DNA of 64,000 nucleotides from Flavobacteriaceae bacterium. GTDB lineage: Bacteria > Bacteroidota > Bacteroidia > Flavobacteriales > Flavobacteriaceae. Position 1 is the stretch's first letter, and each line of letters begins with the position of its first letter. Both the position numbers and the translations under genes were made by a program. Below the pieces are notes generated by a model. It searched no databases, was not told the DNA's origin, and was given only the letters and a program-made list of their open reading frames with translations. The stretch is taken from contig JADGEL010000002.1 in assembly GCA_016744415.1 (NCBI GenBank), forward strand, positions 124,001 through 188,000. The letters are read 5' to 3'. This document shows, piece by piece, positions 44,296 through 54,460 of this stretch.

Positions 44296-47200
44296 ATGCG
44301 ATTAAAAATTACTTTACACATAACAACCCTACTTTTCATTTTTTTGTCATTTACAAGAATATATGCAGACGCTCCAGTTTTAAGTTCAGATGGAGTTTTG
44401 AGCTACAGAGCCATTTCTGGAGTTCCAGATGTCGTTCACTTAGATTTAAGCACAAACGAAACAGAGCTCATTGTTGATATTACAAGTGACGGAATTTACA
44501 ATCAATATACCTATCCTATTAGTACTATTGGTCAATTTCGTTTTGTGGCAAAAGAACACATGTCAGATATGCTTACTAAAGCTGCTAGCTTAGATTTGTA
44601 TGTAGAAATAATACATAATGACACTAGTATTGGTAGAGTCTTTGAGATGGAAGCCATGTTTGATTTGGTAAAGTATGTAAATATCACACACAGCACCGTT
44701 CAAAGTGGTGCTTGGTCAGATCCAGCTACTTGGGGAGGTGTAGATAACATTCCATTAACAGAAGCTAGAGTACTTGTTAAGGCAGGACATGTGGTAACAG
44801 TAGACGGTGTTTTTAATGAAAATTACCGAACCATACGAGTAGATGGCACGCTTAGATTCGCGACAAACAAAAATACGTCAATAAAAGTGCAAACTATGAT
44901 TATCAACCATATGACTATTGATGGTACTATGGGACGTTTTGAGATGGGATCGATTTCTGACCCTATTCAAGATGCTTATACCGCACGTTTAATTATTGAC
45001 AAGCTATCTAACTTTGAAGTTATTAATCCTTTAGACCCAGATTATGACCCACATAAAATGGGAGTAGGGTTAATTGCACATGGTGCGGTGTCTATACACG
45101 GTAAAAAGAAAACAGGATACGCAAGTTTTAGTGGTACCTCATCAGGTGTTAATTCAATTAAACTTGATAAAGTGCCTTCAGATTGGGAAGTAGGAGATTA
45201 TATAGTAATAGCAGGAGTTCAAAGAGATGCACAAGGAGATGAGGCTCGTTATATAAGTGGTATTGCTGGTAATACAATCAGCTTTCAAGATGTATTGACA
45301 AAAGATCATACTACCCCAAATCATACAAAGGCAGGATTGAACTTGAAAATTCACGTTATCAATACCTCAAGAAATGCGATTGTAGAAACAGCTTATGGAC
45401 TGAATAGAGTAGAAAAAATTGGTGATGAATTTGTAGGTCGAGGACATATAATGTTTATGCATACTAATAATGCTGTAGTACATTATGGAGGGTTCTACCA
45501 TTTAGGAAGAACCAACAAGCAAGGTGCCATGAAAAATGTAAGGCAAGATAAAGATACAGGAGTAATACTGAGAGTTGCTAACAACCCAATTGCAAGATAT
45601 CCTGTGCATTTTCATAGAGCAGGAAATAGTTCGGCTCCAGGAATTATAAAAGGATCGTCTGTAGTAAACTCACCAGGTTGGGGATATGTAAATCATAGTA
45701 GTAATGCCATTATAGAAGATAATGTAGCCTACGATATATCAGGTTCAAGTTTTATAACTGAAGCAGGAGATGAAGAAGGAACCATGAAAAACAATGTGTC
45801 AATCCGTACTGTCGGTAATGGTTTAGAAAATTTTGCAGGGAAACTTTCCTTTTTAAGAGATATAGATAAAGTAGAAACGAATGTTACAAATTTTGGCTCA
45901 GCAGGAGATGGTTTTTGGATGCACTCAAGAATGGTAGATGTAAAAAATAATGTGGCTTCTGGATTTACGGGAAGTGGTTATGTAATGTGGAATGAAGCTA
46001 TAGATGGTATTATAGCACTACCAGAAGACGGTAGCATTCCTTCAAACAATGAAGAGCAAGAGCCAGATATTATACAAAAAGCTTTTCATATTAAAGATAA
46101 TATTAGCTATGGAGGTCAGAATGGTTATAACCTTGCATTTGTATCAGCATCTGCATACGGAGGAACTAGCCAAGTCATTAATCAGGTAAGCCACAGTGTA
46201 GAAATTGGTGTCCGAAGAAAATATGATACCTCTATAACTTTTGATAATATTGTATTGATAGGTAATCTGGAGCATCCAACAGGATATGCTGGCAGAACAC
46301 ATAGTAATGGACACAATATTCTTTTTTTAAATCCACATGTAGAAGGCTTTATAAGCGGATTGGATTTTGAACACAGAAAAGAAAATGCAGGTGTCTTAGA
46401 GGGTGGATATTTTAACAATATTAACAATATACGAATCAATATTAGACATGATAGAGATCAAAATGTAATCTTTAATAAAGATATTGTATTTGGTACTTTG
46501 AGTCCACAAGCTCTTGCTAATGTAGCTGCAGACAATATCCCTGGATTTGATGGAAATCAGTATAATTTCTTTGGATATTCAGATTCTCCTTCAAAAAAAG
46601 ATGATGGCTTTGTTGACAATACACCTGCTGGAGGGTCTGGGAAAATATCAAATATGATTATTCAACAATCCAATGGAGATTATAAAAAAACCTATCTGCA
46701 AACAGAGCAAAATATCAATTATATTCCTTGGCCATCACCCAATGAAGACGTTGATGCCAACTGGTTAGATAAAACAAATGGAGAATTGCAAGCACTTATA
46801 GCAACAGATCCTGGAACTTATGATCATTCTGTTTTCTCAGACGAATATTACGATGCTGCTGTTATTGAAATACCAGCTGCAAATCAAAAATATTTTAATG
46901 TGGTATTAGGTCCTGAAATTCCAGACTTTCCTTTTATAGATATGTATGTTAGAGATAGTATTGTAGATTTAGAAGTGAAAATAGCAACATCTGTTGTGTT
47001 AGATATTACTGATGTAGTGTACGATCCAAATTTGTTTGGAGTAACTTATTCGGTTGCCTCTAATTCTGATGCAACATTTGCTACAGCAACAGTAGTAGGA
47101 ACTAATTTAACATTGAATGGATTGGCATTAGGAACCACCACCATTGAAATAAAAGGAACAAACGTAAACGATACCAATGAATCTGTAATTGATGCTTTTG

Positions 47201-48861
47201 ACGTAACCGTTATCTCAGACGATGTGCCATTAATAGCAACCGATGATACTTATACTATTAATTATAATACAGCAACAGATTTAGCTGTTTTAGAAAATGA
47301 TGTTTGGACAGATGGTTATGAAATTGAAATTATATCATTAACTCAAGGCGCTAATGGAAGTACAAATGTCAATGTTGATGGCTCCATTAAGTATATACCA
47401 ACAACAAATTATAGTGGATCAGATTTTTTTAGCTATACCTTAGAAGACATCTATGGAACACAGGTTACCGCCACAGTAACAATACAAGTCAATTCAATTG
47501 CACCAGATTATGCTATTTCTGTAGAAGAAGGGCAATCGGTTCAATTAGATGTGCTATCAACAGTAAATTCAACAACCAATGGAGCAGATGGGGCGGTCGC
47601 TATTTCTGGAACGAATATTACCTATACGCAAACCAATATTGGACATGATGGAAGTGATCAATTTACCTATACCATAGGCGCAAACACAGGTACGATTTCT
47701 ATAACTGTATTGCCACAAACAACTATTGAAACTCCTTTTGAAGGGCCTGAAGTATTATTTTATGACGGCTTTGAAAGTGGAGATTTTACTACAGAAGGTT
47801 GGGTATTAGGAGACCCTACTACGAATAAGGCAAGAGTTACTAGTAGTCAGGTTATTGTTTATAAAGGTGATTATTCTGCAGATATTAGAAAAGGAACTTA
47901 TATTCAAAAAGAAATCAATACACAAGGGTATCATGATATTATAGTGTCTTTTCATAGAAGAACACAGCTTAATGAAAAAGTTATAAACGAAGCAACAGGA
48001 GAAACGGTTACAGGAAATTATTTTGAATCGCTTTGGAGTATTGATGGTGCAACATGGCACCCTATAGAAGCACGAATTGAGGAATCACAAGATTGGGCAT
48101 TTACAAGATTAGAATTGCCACTATTGGCAAATAACCAAACAACATTTTATATCAAGTTTGATGTGGAATCTGCACATTTTGCTGAAAAAGCATTTTTAGA
48201 CGAAGTTTTAGTAACAGGAACACCTACAATAAATGGAGTAATTCCAACACCTGAGATTACAGTTGTAAATCAAATCAATGGAAGTACTCTAATTTTTGAA
48301 GGCGATCTTAATGCTGATATTGAGAATTCTATCACGATTACTAATGAAGGTGATGGAGATTTAGAATTAGAATACTTCCAAATTACTGGAACAGATTTTT
48401 CTATAGTTAACAATCAATTACCAAGTGTTTTAAAACCATCAAATAGTACCGTTGTTAAAATTTTGGCAAGTTCTATATCAAACACTCCAGAAAATGGAAC
48501 ACTAACTTTTACTTCTAACGATACCGATGAAATAAACTATAATATCAACCTGGTAACAGCAGTAGAGGCTCTAAGTGTAGATAACCCATTATTTGAAAAA
48601 GGATTGTTAGTATATCCAAATCCAACTACAAGATTTATAAATATAATTGGAGCAGAAAATGAGAATATTCAAAGCTTTGATATCTTTAATATTACTGGGC
48701 AAAGAATTTTGCATAAAGAAATTACTAATACTTCTCAATTACAAAATTTTGAGTTGGGTAATTTAAGTAATGGGGTTTATTTTATTAGAATTTATTCAGA
48801 AGGTAATAGCGTAAAGAATATAAAATTGCTGATTAACATTAAGCAGGTACAATTTCCTTAA
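44296..48861 (+). CDS. giant secreted G8/beta-helix protein with T9SS domain (paralog 1)
   Basis: 1521 aa. A signal peptide (1-24, ends FTRIYA) is followed by a G8 domain at about 127-250 ('SGAWSDPATWGGVDNIPLTE', 'VLVKAGHVVTVDG') and right-handed beta-helix repeats at about 380-690 ('GRGHIMFMHTNNAVVHYGG', 'YPVHFHRAGNSS', 'SPGWGYVNHSSNAIIEDNVA'). Next come Ig-like/cadherin-like domains (about 890-1140), a jelly-roll module (about 1149-1310), a choice-of-anchor-D-type domain and a T9SS type-A domain (from about 1431, 'LLVYPNPTTRFINI'). G8 plus parallel beta-helix is the architecture of animal CEMIP/TMEM2 hyaluronan-degrading proteins. Bacterial versions are mostly uncharacterised. A polysaccharide-cleaving or binding role at the surface is inferred from the PUL setting. 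Confidence 0.85.
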   Translation: MRLKITLHITTLLFIFLSFTRIYADAPVLSSDGVLSYRAISGVPDVVHLDLSTNETELIVDITSDGIYNQYTYPISTIGQFRFVAKEHMSDMLTKAASLDLYVEIIHNDTSIGRVFEMEAMFDLVKYVNITHSTVQSGAWSDPATWGGVDNIPLTEARVLVKAGHVVTVDGVFNENYRTIRVDGTLRFATNKNTSIKVQTMIINHMTIDGTMGRFEMGSISDPIQDAYTARLIIDKLSNFEVINPLDPDYDPHKMGVGLIAHGAVSIHGKKKTGYASFSGTSSGVNSIKLDKVPSDWEVGDYIVIAGVQRDAQGDEARYISGIAGNTISFQDVLTKDHTTPNHTKAGLNLKIHVINTSRNAIVETAYGLNRVEKIGDEFVGRGHIMFMHTNNAVVHYGGFYHLGRTNKQGAMKNVRQDKDTGVILRVANNPIARYPVHFHRAGNSSAPGIIKGSSVVNSPGWGYVNHSSNAIIEDNVAYDISGSSFITEAGDEEGTMKNNVSIRTVGNGLENFAGKLSFLRDIDKVETNVTNFGSAGDGFWMHSRMVDVKNNVASGFTGSGYVMWNEAIDGIIALPEDGSIPSNNEEQEPDIIQKAFHIKDNISYGGQNGYNLAFVSASAYGGTSQVINQVSHSVEIGVRRKYDTSITFDNIVLIGNLEHPTGYAGRTHSNGHNILFLNPHVEGFISGLDFEHRKENAGVLEGGYFNNINNIRINIRHDRDQNVIFNKDIVFGTLSPQALANVAADNIPGFDGNQYNFFGYSDSPSKKDDGFVDNTPAGGSGKISNMIIQQSNGDYKKTYLQTEQNINYIPWPSPNEDVDANWLDKTNGELQALIATDPGTYDHSVFSDEYYDAAVIEIPAANQKYFNVVLGPEIPDFPFIDMYVRDSIVDLEVKIATSVVLDITDVVYDPNLFGVTYSVASNSDATFATATVVGTNLTLNGLALGTTTIEIKGTNVNDTNESVIDAFDVTVISDDVPLIATDDTYTINYNTATDLAVLENDVWTDGYEIEIISLTQGANGSTNVNVDGSIKYIPTTNYSGSDFFSYTLEDIYGTQVTATVTIQVNSIAPDYAISVEEGQSVQLDVLSTVNSTTNGADGAVAISGTNITYTQTNIGHDGSDQFTYTIGANTGTISITVLPQTTIETPFEGPEVLFYDGFESGDFTTEGWVLGDPTTNKARVTSSQVIVYKGDYSADIRKGTYIQKEINTQGYHDIIVSFHRRTQLNEKVINEATGETVTGNYFESLWSIDGATWHPIEARIEESQDWAFTRLELPLLANNQTTFYIKFDVESAHFAEKAFLDEVLVTGTPTINGVIPTPEITVVNQINGSTLIFEGDLNADIENSITITNEGDGDLELEYFQITGTDFSIVNNQLPSVLKPSNSTVVKILASSISNTPENGTLTFTSNDTDEINYNINLVTAVEALSVDNPLFEKGLLVYPNPTTRFINIIGAENENIQSFDIFNITGQRILHKEITNTSQLQNFELGNLSNGVYFIRIYSEGNSVKNIKLLINIKQVQFP

Positions 48862-48879
48862 TAAAAATTGTACCTGCTT
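48841..48879 (+). terminator. hairpin overlapping the stop codon of G8 gene 1
   Basis: AAGCAGGTACAATTT and AAATTGTACCTGCTT pair exactly around a 9-nt loop that contains the TAA stop (48859-48861). The coding region therefore reads through the whole left arm, adding residues KQVQFP beyond the usual end of the sorting domain. Confidence 0.65.
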
Positions 48880-48921
48880 AATGGCGTTTGTTTCATATAA
48901 AAAAACAAACGCCATTTTTAT
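48880..48921 (+). terminator. second hairpin terminator after G8 gene 1
   Basis: AATGGCGTTTGTTT and AAACAAACGCCATT pair around a 9-nt loop and run into TTTATTG. It directly follows the first hairpin, so the gene has tandem terminators. Confidence 0.8.
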
Positions 48922-49241
48922 TGTTTTATTAAATCGTTTTTTATAATTCAGACTACACCTATTATACATCATTTTACAATTTTCCTGTAGTATCCAGATT
49001 ATACTCATAGTGCTATACATCAATATTTTCATGACTTTTTTATTAAACTCTTCTGAAAGAAGTATTTATGCGTAACTATTTCATTAGCATTTTACTATCT
49101 ATAAATTGTAGTTTTAACTATTGATAATATCTAAATGTTTTCTAGCGAAGATTGATAGATATTTAAATTTAAATAATATTAATACTGAATATGATAAAAT
49201 AAATAATTCATATATTTCTAACCATTAAAAACTAACTAACA
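48922..49241 (+). promoter_or_regulatory. leader region of G8 gene 2
   Basis: No gene is seen. TACATCA-type elements recur (48964 region 'TACATCATT', 49014 region 'TACATCAAT') and resemble the CTACRTCA motifs ahead of G8 gene 1. A near-consensus -7 element (TATATTTC) lies about 30 bp before the start codon. Confidence 0.3.
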
Positions 49242-52200
49242 ATGCAATCAAACCTCACCCTTCGTTTCACATTACTGTTTTTTATTTTTTTATCACTAAC
49301 AAGAATATATGCAGATGCTCCTACATTAAGTTCAGATGGTATTTTGAGTTATACCGGGGTTTCTGATGTAAGTGATGTTGTACACCTAAGTTTAAATGTA
49401 GATGAGACCGAACTTATAGTAGATATTACAAGTGATGGAATCCCAAATCAATATACCTATACTATTGGTTCAGTAGGACAATTTCGATTTGTATCAAAAG
49501 AGCACATGTTAGATGCGCTTACCAAAGCAACTAATTTAAATATATATGTAGAAATAATACATAATCATGCTAGTATTGGAAGAATTTTTGAAATGGAAGC
49601 AATGTTTAACTTAGTAAAATATGTGAATGTTACCCACGCCACAGTTCAAAGTGGCAATTGGTCAGATCCTACCACTTGGGGAGGAGTAGAAAATATACCT
49701 TTAACAGAAGCAAGAGTACTTGTTAAGGCGGGTCATATAGTTACTGTTGATGGTATTTTCAATGAAAACTACAGAACCATAAGAGTAGATGGGACATTGC
49801 GATTTGCTACCGACACGAATACCTCTTTAAAAGTCCAGACCATGGTTGTCAACAACATGAGTGTAGAAGGCACCAAGGGGCGGTTTGAAATGGGAACCGA
49901 ATTAGACCCAATACAAGATGCTTATACAGCACGTTTAATTATAGATAAATTATCTGATTTTGAAGTTTCAAATACATCAAGTGCCGATTATGATCCACAT
50001 AAAATAGGCTTGGGTTTAATCGCCCACGGAGAAGTATCTATCTATGGAAAAAAGAAAACAGGTTATACAACATTTAATGGAACACCTGCTGGAGTTAATA
50101 GTGTAACCTTAGATAAGGTTCCTACAAACTGGGAAATAGGAGATCATATAGTGATAGCAGGAGTACAAAGAGATGCTGATGGAGATGAAGCACGAACGAT
50201 CGCTGGTATTGCAGGTAATACGATTAGTTTTCAAGATGTACTTACAAAAGACCATACGACACCAATTCACACAAAATCAGGGTTGACATTAAAAGTACAT
50301 GTTATCAATACCACAAGAAATGCAATTATAGAAACTGCTTACGGATTGAATAGAGTAGAAAAAATTGGTGATGAGTTTTTAGGACGTGGTCATGTCATGT
50401 TTATGCACACCAATAATGCCGTAGTACATTATGGAGGGTTCTACAATTTAGGAAGAACTAATAAACAAGGTTTAATGCAGAATGTAAAGCAGAACACAGA
50501 TACTGGAGCAATACTGAGAATAGCCAACAACCCAATAGCGAGATATCCTGTACATTTTCATAGAGCAGGAAACAGTTCGGAACCAGGAATTATAAAAGGA
50601 TCATCTGTTGTAAACTCACCAGGTTGGGGATATGTAAACCACAGAAGTAATGCTATTATAGAAGATAATGTAGCCTACAATGTAGAAGGCGCAAGTTTTG
50701 TTACCGAAGCAGGAGATGAAGAAGGTACTATGAAAAACAATGTATCTATTCGTACCATTGGTAATGGTTTGGAAAATTTTGCAGGAAAACTCTCTTTTTT
50801 AAGAAATTTAGATAAAGTAGAGTTTAATGTTACAAATTTTGGCTCAGCTGGAGATGGCTTTTGGATGCAGTCGAGATTGGTAGATGTAAAAAACAATGTC
50901 GCCTCTGGATTTACAGGTAGCGGATTCATGATGTGGAATGAAGCTATTGACGGCATTATAGCATTGCCAGCTGATGGAAGTATTCCTAGACCTATAGATG
51001 AGCGAGAGCCAGAGATTATACAAAAAGCTTTATATATAAAAGATAATTTGAGTTATGGAGGCTTGAATGGTTATAATTTTGGGTTTGTATCAGCATCAGC
51101 ATACGGAGGCACAAGCCAAGTGATCAATCAAACCTGCTACAATATTACCTATGGCATCAGAAAAAAGTATGATACGTCCATAACTTTTGACAATACCATT
51201 TTAATAGGAGATTTAAATCATCCTATAGGTGATGCAAGTAAATCGCACAGTAACGGACACAATATTATTTTTCTAAATCCACATGCAGAAGGATTTTTAA
51301 ATGGGTTAGATTTTGAGCACAGAAAAGAAAATGCAGGTGTTTTAGAGGGTGGATATTTTAACAACATCAATAATATTAGAATCAATATTAGACACGATAG
51401 AGATCAAAATGTATTGTTTAATAAAGACATTCAGTTTGGTACCTTATCAGCACAAGCCATTGCCAATGTAGTTGCAGATAATTATCCTGGTTTTGATGGA
51501 AATCAGTACAACTTTTTTGGATATTCAGACACGCCCTCTAAAGTAGATGATGGTTTTGTAGATAATTCATCTCCAACAGGAGGCGGTAAAATATCAAATA
51601 TGATTATTCAACAATCCAATGGAGATTATAAAAAGACCTACCTGCAAACAGAGCAAAATATCAATTATATTCCTTGGCCATCACCCAATGAAGACGTTGA
51701 TGCCAACTGGTTAGATAAAACAAATGGGCAATTACAAGTACTCATTGCATCAGATCCTGCTACATATGAAGGTGCTGTTTTTTCAGATGAATATTATGAC
51801 AATGCTGTTATTGAAATACCAGCTGCAAATCAAAAATATTTTAATGTGGTATTAGGTCCTGAAACTCCAGACTTTCCTTTTATAGATATGTATGTTAGAG
51901 ATAGTATTGTAGATTTAGAAATGAAAATAGCAACATCTGTTGTGTTAGATATTACTGATGTAGTGTACGATCCAAATTTGTTTGGAGTAACTTATTCGGT
52001 TGCCTCTAATTCTGATGCAACATTTGCTACAGCAACAGTAGTAGGAACTAATTTAACATTGAATGGATTGGCATTAGGAACCACCACCATTGAAATAAAA
52101 GGAACAAACGTAAACGATACCAATGAATCTGTAATTGATGCTTTTGACGTAACCGTTATCTCAGACGATGTGCCATTAATAGCAACCGATGATACTTATA

Positions 52201-54296
52201 CTATTAATTATAATACAGCAACAGATTTAGCTGTTTTAGAAAATGATGTTTGGACAGATGGTTATGAAATTGAAATTATATCATTAACTCAAGGCGCTAA
52301 TGGAAGTACAAATGTCAATGTTGATGGCTCCATTAAGTATATACCAACAACAAATTATAGTGGATCAGATTTTTTTAGCTATACCTTAGAAGACATCTAT
52401 GGAACACAGGTTACCGCCACAGTAACAATACAAGTCAATTCAATTGCACCAGATTATGCTATTTCTGTAGAAGAAGGGCAATCGGTTCAATTAGATGTGC
52501 TATCAACAGTAAATTCAACAACCAATGGAGCAGATGGGGCGGTCGCTATTTCTGGAACGAATATTACCTATACGCAAACCAATGTTGGACATGATGGAAG
52601 TGATCAATTTACCTATACCATAGGAGCAAATACCGGTACAGTTTCAATAACTATTTTACCAGAGACCATTATAGAGACTCCGTTTGAAGGAGGCCCACAA
52701 GGTCTGTTTTATGACAATTTTGAAAGCGGAAATTTTGCAACAGAAAACTGGACTTTAGGAGATCTTAATCCAGCAGGAACGAATGTTGAATTACCAAATA
52801 GTGCTTTCAATTCTTTTAAAGGAGATTATTCAGTTCGTTTAAGAAAAGGAGGCTTTGTTAAAAATCAAGTAAGTACAATTGATTATCACGATATCATTAT
52901 TTCTTATTATAGAAAGACACAACTTGTTGATGCAGGAAATTATTTTGATGCACTTTGGAGTATTGACGAAACAACTTGGTATCCTTTAGAGGTGCGAATA
53001 GAAGGCTCTGAAGATTGGGCTTTTGTAAAATTAGAATTGCCAGCAACAGCAAACAATCAAGCAGCGGTTTATTTTAAATTTGATGTAGCATCGGATCGTT
53101 ATGGGGAGAAAGCATTTGTAGATGAGGTCTTGATAACAGGAACACCTACAATAAATGGAATCATCCCAACGCCAGAGATTACAGTAGTGAATCAAACTAA
53201 TGGAAGCACTTTAATTTTTGAAGGAGTACTTAATTCTGACATTATCAAAGATGTCACTATTAGAAATGATGGAGATGGAGATTTAGTGCTAGAGGATTTT
53301 CTAATTGCAGGAACAGGCTTTTCTATACTTACAAATCAATTACCTAGTGTATTAAAACCCTCAAATAGTACCGTTGTTAGAGTTCAGGCGAGTTCAATTT
53401 CTAGTACTCCTAAAAATGGAACATTTACATTTACATCAAGCGATATAGATGAAGCAAATTATAATATTGGTTTGCAAACTCAAATTTTTATAGAACCAGA
53501 AGCAATTTTTTATGATGGTTTTGAAAGTGGTGATTTGACAACAGAAAATTGGATAATTCCAAATTCAAATACTTCAAATTCTAAAGTTAGAACAAACGGA
53601 TGGGAGCCGCATATTGGTAATTCAGCTGTTCGTCTTAAAAAAGGAGGAGGGATTCAGAATCAAATAAGCACACTTGGTTATAAAGATATCATTGTTTCTT
53701 ATTATAGAAAAACAAAATTAAACGCAAAGCTAATAAATGGCGTTCCAGTTTCTGGAAATTATTTCGACCCTCTTTGGAGTGTTGATGGTGTAACTTGGAA
53801 CCCATTAGAAACGCGTATTGAAAATTCTCAAGAATGGGCGTATACAAGTTTAGCATTACCTGCTTCAGCGAATAACCAAGCTAATCTTTATTTACTATTT
53901 GATGTGCATTCTAACCATCATCCGGAGAAAGCGTATGTAGATGAAGTTTTAGTAATGGGAACACTAATTTCTAGTAGCAATAGATCTATACAACAGCCTA
54001 AAGTCAAAGTTGATAAACAGATTGATGATAGTGCAAAAGTTTTTGAAGGAAAATTAGCTGTATACCCAAATCCAACTACTGGATTTATAAATATAAATGG
54101 AGCAGGAAAAGAGAATATTCATAGCATTGATATTTTTAATATTACAGGTCAAAGAGTTTTACATAAAATAGTTGATAAAAGATCTCAATTACAAAGTTTT
54201 GATTTGGGTAGTTTAAGTAATGGCGTTTATTTTCTAAGAATTTATTCAGAGAATAATAACATAACTAATGTAAAATTGATACTTAGTAATAAGTAA
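49242..54296 (+). CDS. giant secreted G8/beta-helix protein with T9SS domain (paralog 2)
   Basis: 1684 aa, colinear with paralog 1 over its first ~1400 residues. It has a signal peptide (LLFFIFLSLTRIYA), a G8 domain at about 127-250 ('SGNWSDPTTWGGVENIPLTE'), beta-helix repeats, and Ig/cadherin-like domains at about 880-1140. It then has two jelly-roll modules (about 1153-1300 and 1420-1570, each opening 'FYDxFESG') where paralog 1 has one, and a T9SS type-A domain from about 1605 ('LAVYPNPTTGFINI'). DNA identity with paralog 1 is only moderate in the G8/helix part but almost complete over an 821-bp tract in the Ig/cadherin part. Same inferred role as paralog 1. The extra module lengthens the stalk or adds a carbohydrate-binding site. 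Confidence 0.85.
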   Translation: MQSNLTLRFTLLFFIFLSLTRIYADAPTLSSDGILSYTGVSDVSDVVHLSLNVDETELIVDITSDGIPNQYTYTIGSVGQFRFVSKEHMLDALTKATNLNIYVEIIHNHASIGRIFEMEAMFNLVKYVNVTHATVQSGNWSDPTTWGGVENIPLTEARVLVKAGHIVTVDGIFNENYRTIRVDGTLRFATDTNTSLKVQTMVVNNMSVEGTKGRFEMGTELDPIQDAYTARLIIDKLSDFEVSNTSSADYDPHKIGLGLIAHGEVSIYGKKKTGYTTFNGTPAGVNSVTLDKVPTNWEIGDHIVIAGVQRDADGDEARTIAGIAGNTISFQDVLTKDHTTPIHTKSGLTLKVHVINTTRNAIIETAYGLNRVEKIGDEFLGRGHVMFMHTNNAVVHYGGFYNLGRTNKQGLMQNVKQNTDTGAILRIANNPIARYPVHFHRAGNSSEPGIIKGSSVVNSPGWGYVNHRSNAIIEDNVAYNVEGASFVTEAGDEEGTMKNNVSIRTIGNGLENFAGKLSFLRNLDKVEFNVTNFGSAGDGFWMQSRLVDVKNNVASGFTGSGFMMWNEAIDGIIALPADGSIPRPIDEREPEIIQKALYIKDNLSYGGLNGYNFGFVSASAYGGTSQVINQTCYNITYGIRKKYDTSITFDNTILIGDLNHPIGDASKSHSNGHNIIFLNPHAEGFLNGLDFEHRKENAGVLEGGYFNNINNIRINIRHDRDQNVLFNKDIQFGTLSAQAIANVVADNYPGFDGNQYNFFGYSDTPSKVDDGFVDNSSPTGGGKISNMIIQQSNGDYKKTYLQTEQNINYIPWPSPNEDVDANWLDKTNGQLQVLIASDPATYEGAVFSDEYYDNAVIEIPAANQKYFNVVLGPETPDFPFIDMYVRDSIVDLEMKIATSVVLDITDVVYDPNLFGVTYSVASNSDATFATATVVGTNLTLNGLALGTTTIEIKGTNVNDTNESVIDAFDVTVISDDVPLIATDDTYTINYNTATDLAVLENDVWTDGYEIEIISLTQGANGSTNVNVDGSIKYIPTTNYSGSDFFSYTLEDIYGTQVTATVTIQVNSIAPDYAISVEEGQSVQLDVLSTVNSTTNGADGAVAISGTNITYTQTNVGHDGSDQFTYTIGANTGTVSITILPETIIETPFEGGPQGLFYDNFESGNFATENWTLGDLNPAGTNVELPNSAFNSFKGDYSVRLRKGGFVKNQVSTIDYHDIIISYYRKTQLVDAGNYFDALWSIDETTWYPLEVRIEGSEDWAFVKLELPATANNQAAVYFKFDVASDRYGEKAFVDEVLITGTPTINGIIPTPEITVVNQTNGSTLIFEGVLNSDIIKDVTIRNDGDGDLVLEDFLIAGTGFSILTNQLPSVLKPSNSTVVRVQASSISSTPKNGTFTFTSSDIDEANYNIGLQTQIFIEPEAIFYDGFESGDLTTENWIIPNSNTSNSKVRTNGWEPHIGNSAVRLKKGGGIQNQISTLGYKDIIVSYYRKTKLNAKLINGVPVSGNYFDPLWSVDGVTWNPLETRIENSQEWAYTSLALPASANNQANLYLLFDVHSNHHPEKAYVDEVLVMGTLISSSNRSIQQPKVKVDKQIDDSAKVFEGKLAVYPNPTTGFININGAGKENIHSIDIFNITGQRVLHKIVDKRSQLQSFDLGSLSNGVYFLRIYSENNNITNVKLILSNK
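51804..52624 (+). repeat. nearly identical tract shared with 46858-47678
   Basis: The 821-bp segments align without gaps at a constant offset of 4946 bp and differ at about three positions by eye. Flanking parts of the two genes differ much more. A further, less perfect conserved patch precedes it (46642-46790 versus 51588-51736). This indicates recent gene conversion or partial duplication. Confidence 0.85.
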
Positions 54297-54460
54297 CGTT
54301 TCTGTAAAAAATTGGATTTGTTTAATAGCATTTTTTTGAAATAATAAATATACCAATCTTCAGAAGTAGCATCAGATTTTTAAGAGCTCTGACCAAGTCG
54401 AAATATCAACTCCGCCAGTATAAATTTTAGGATTTGAGAAGGGACTTTCATATTAAAAAC

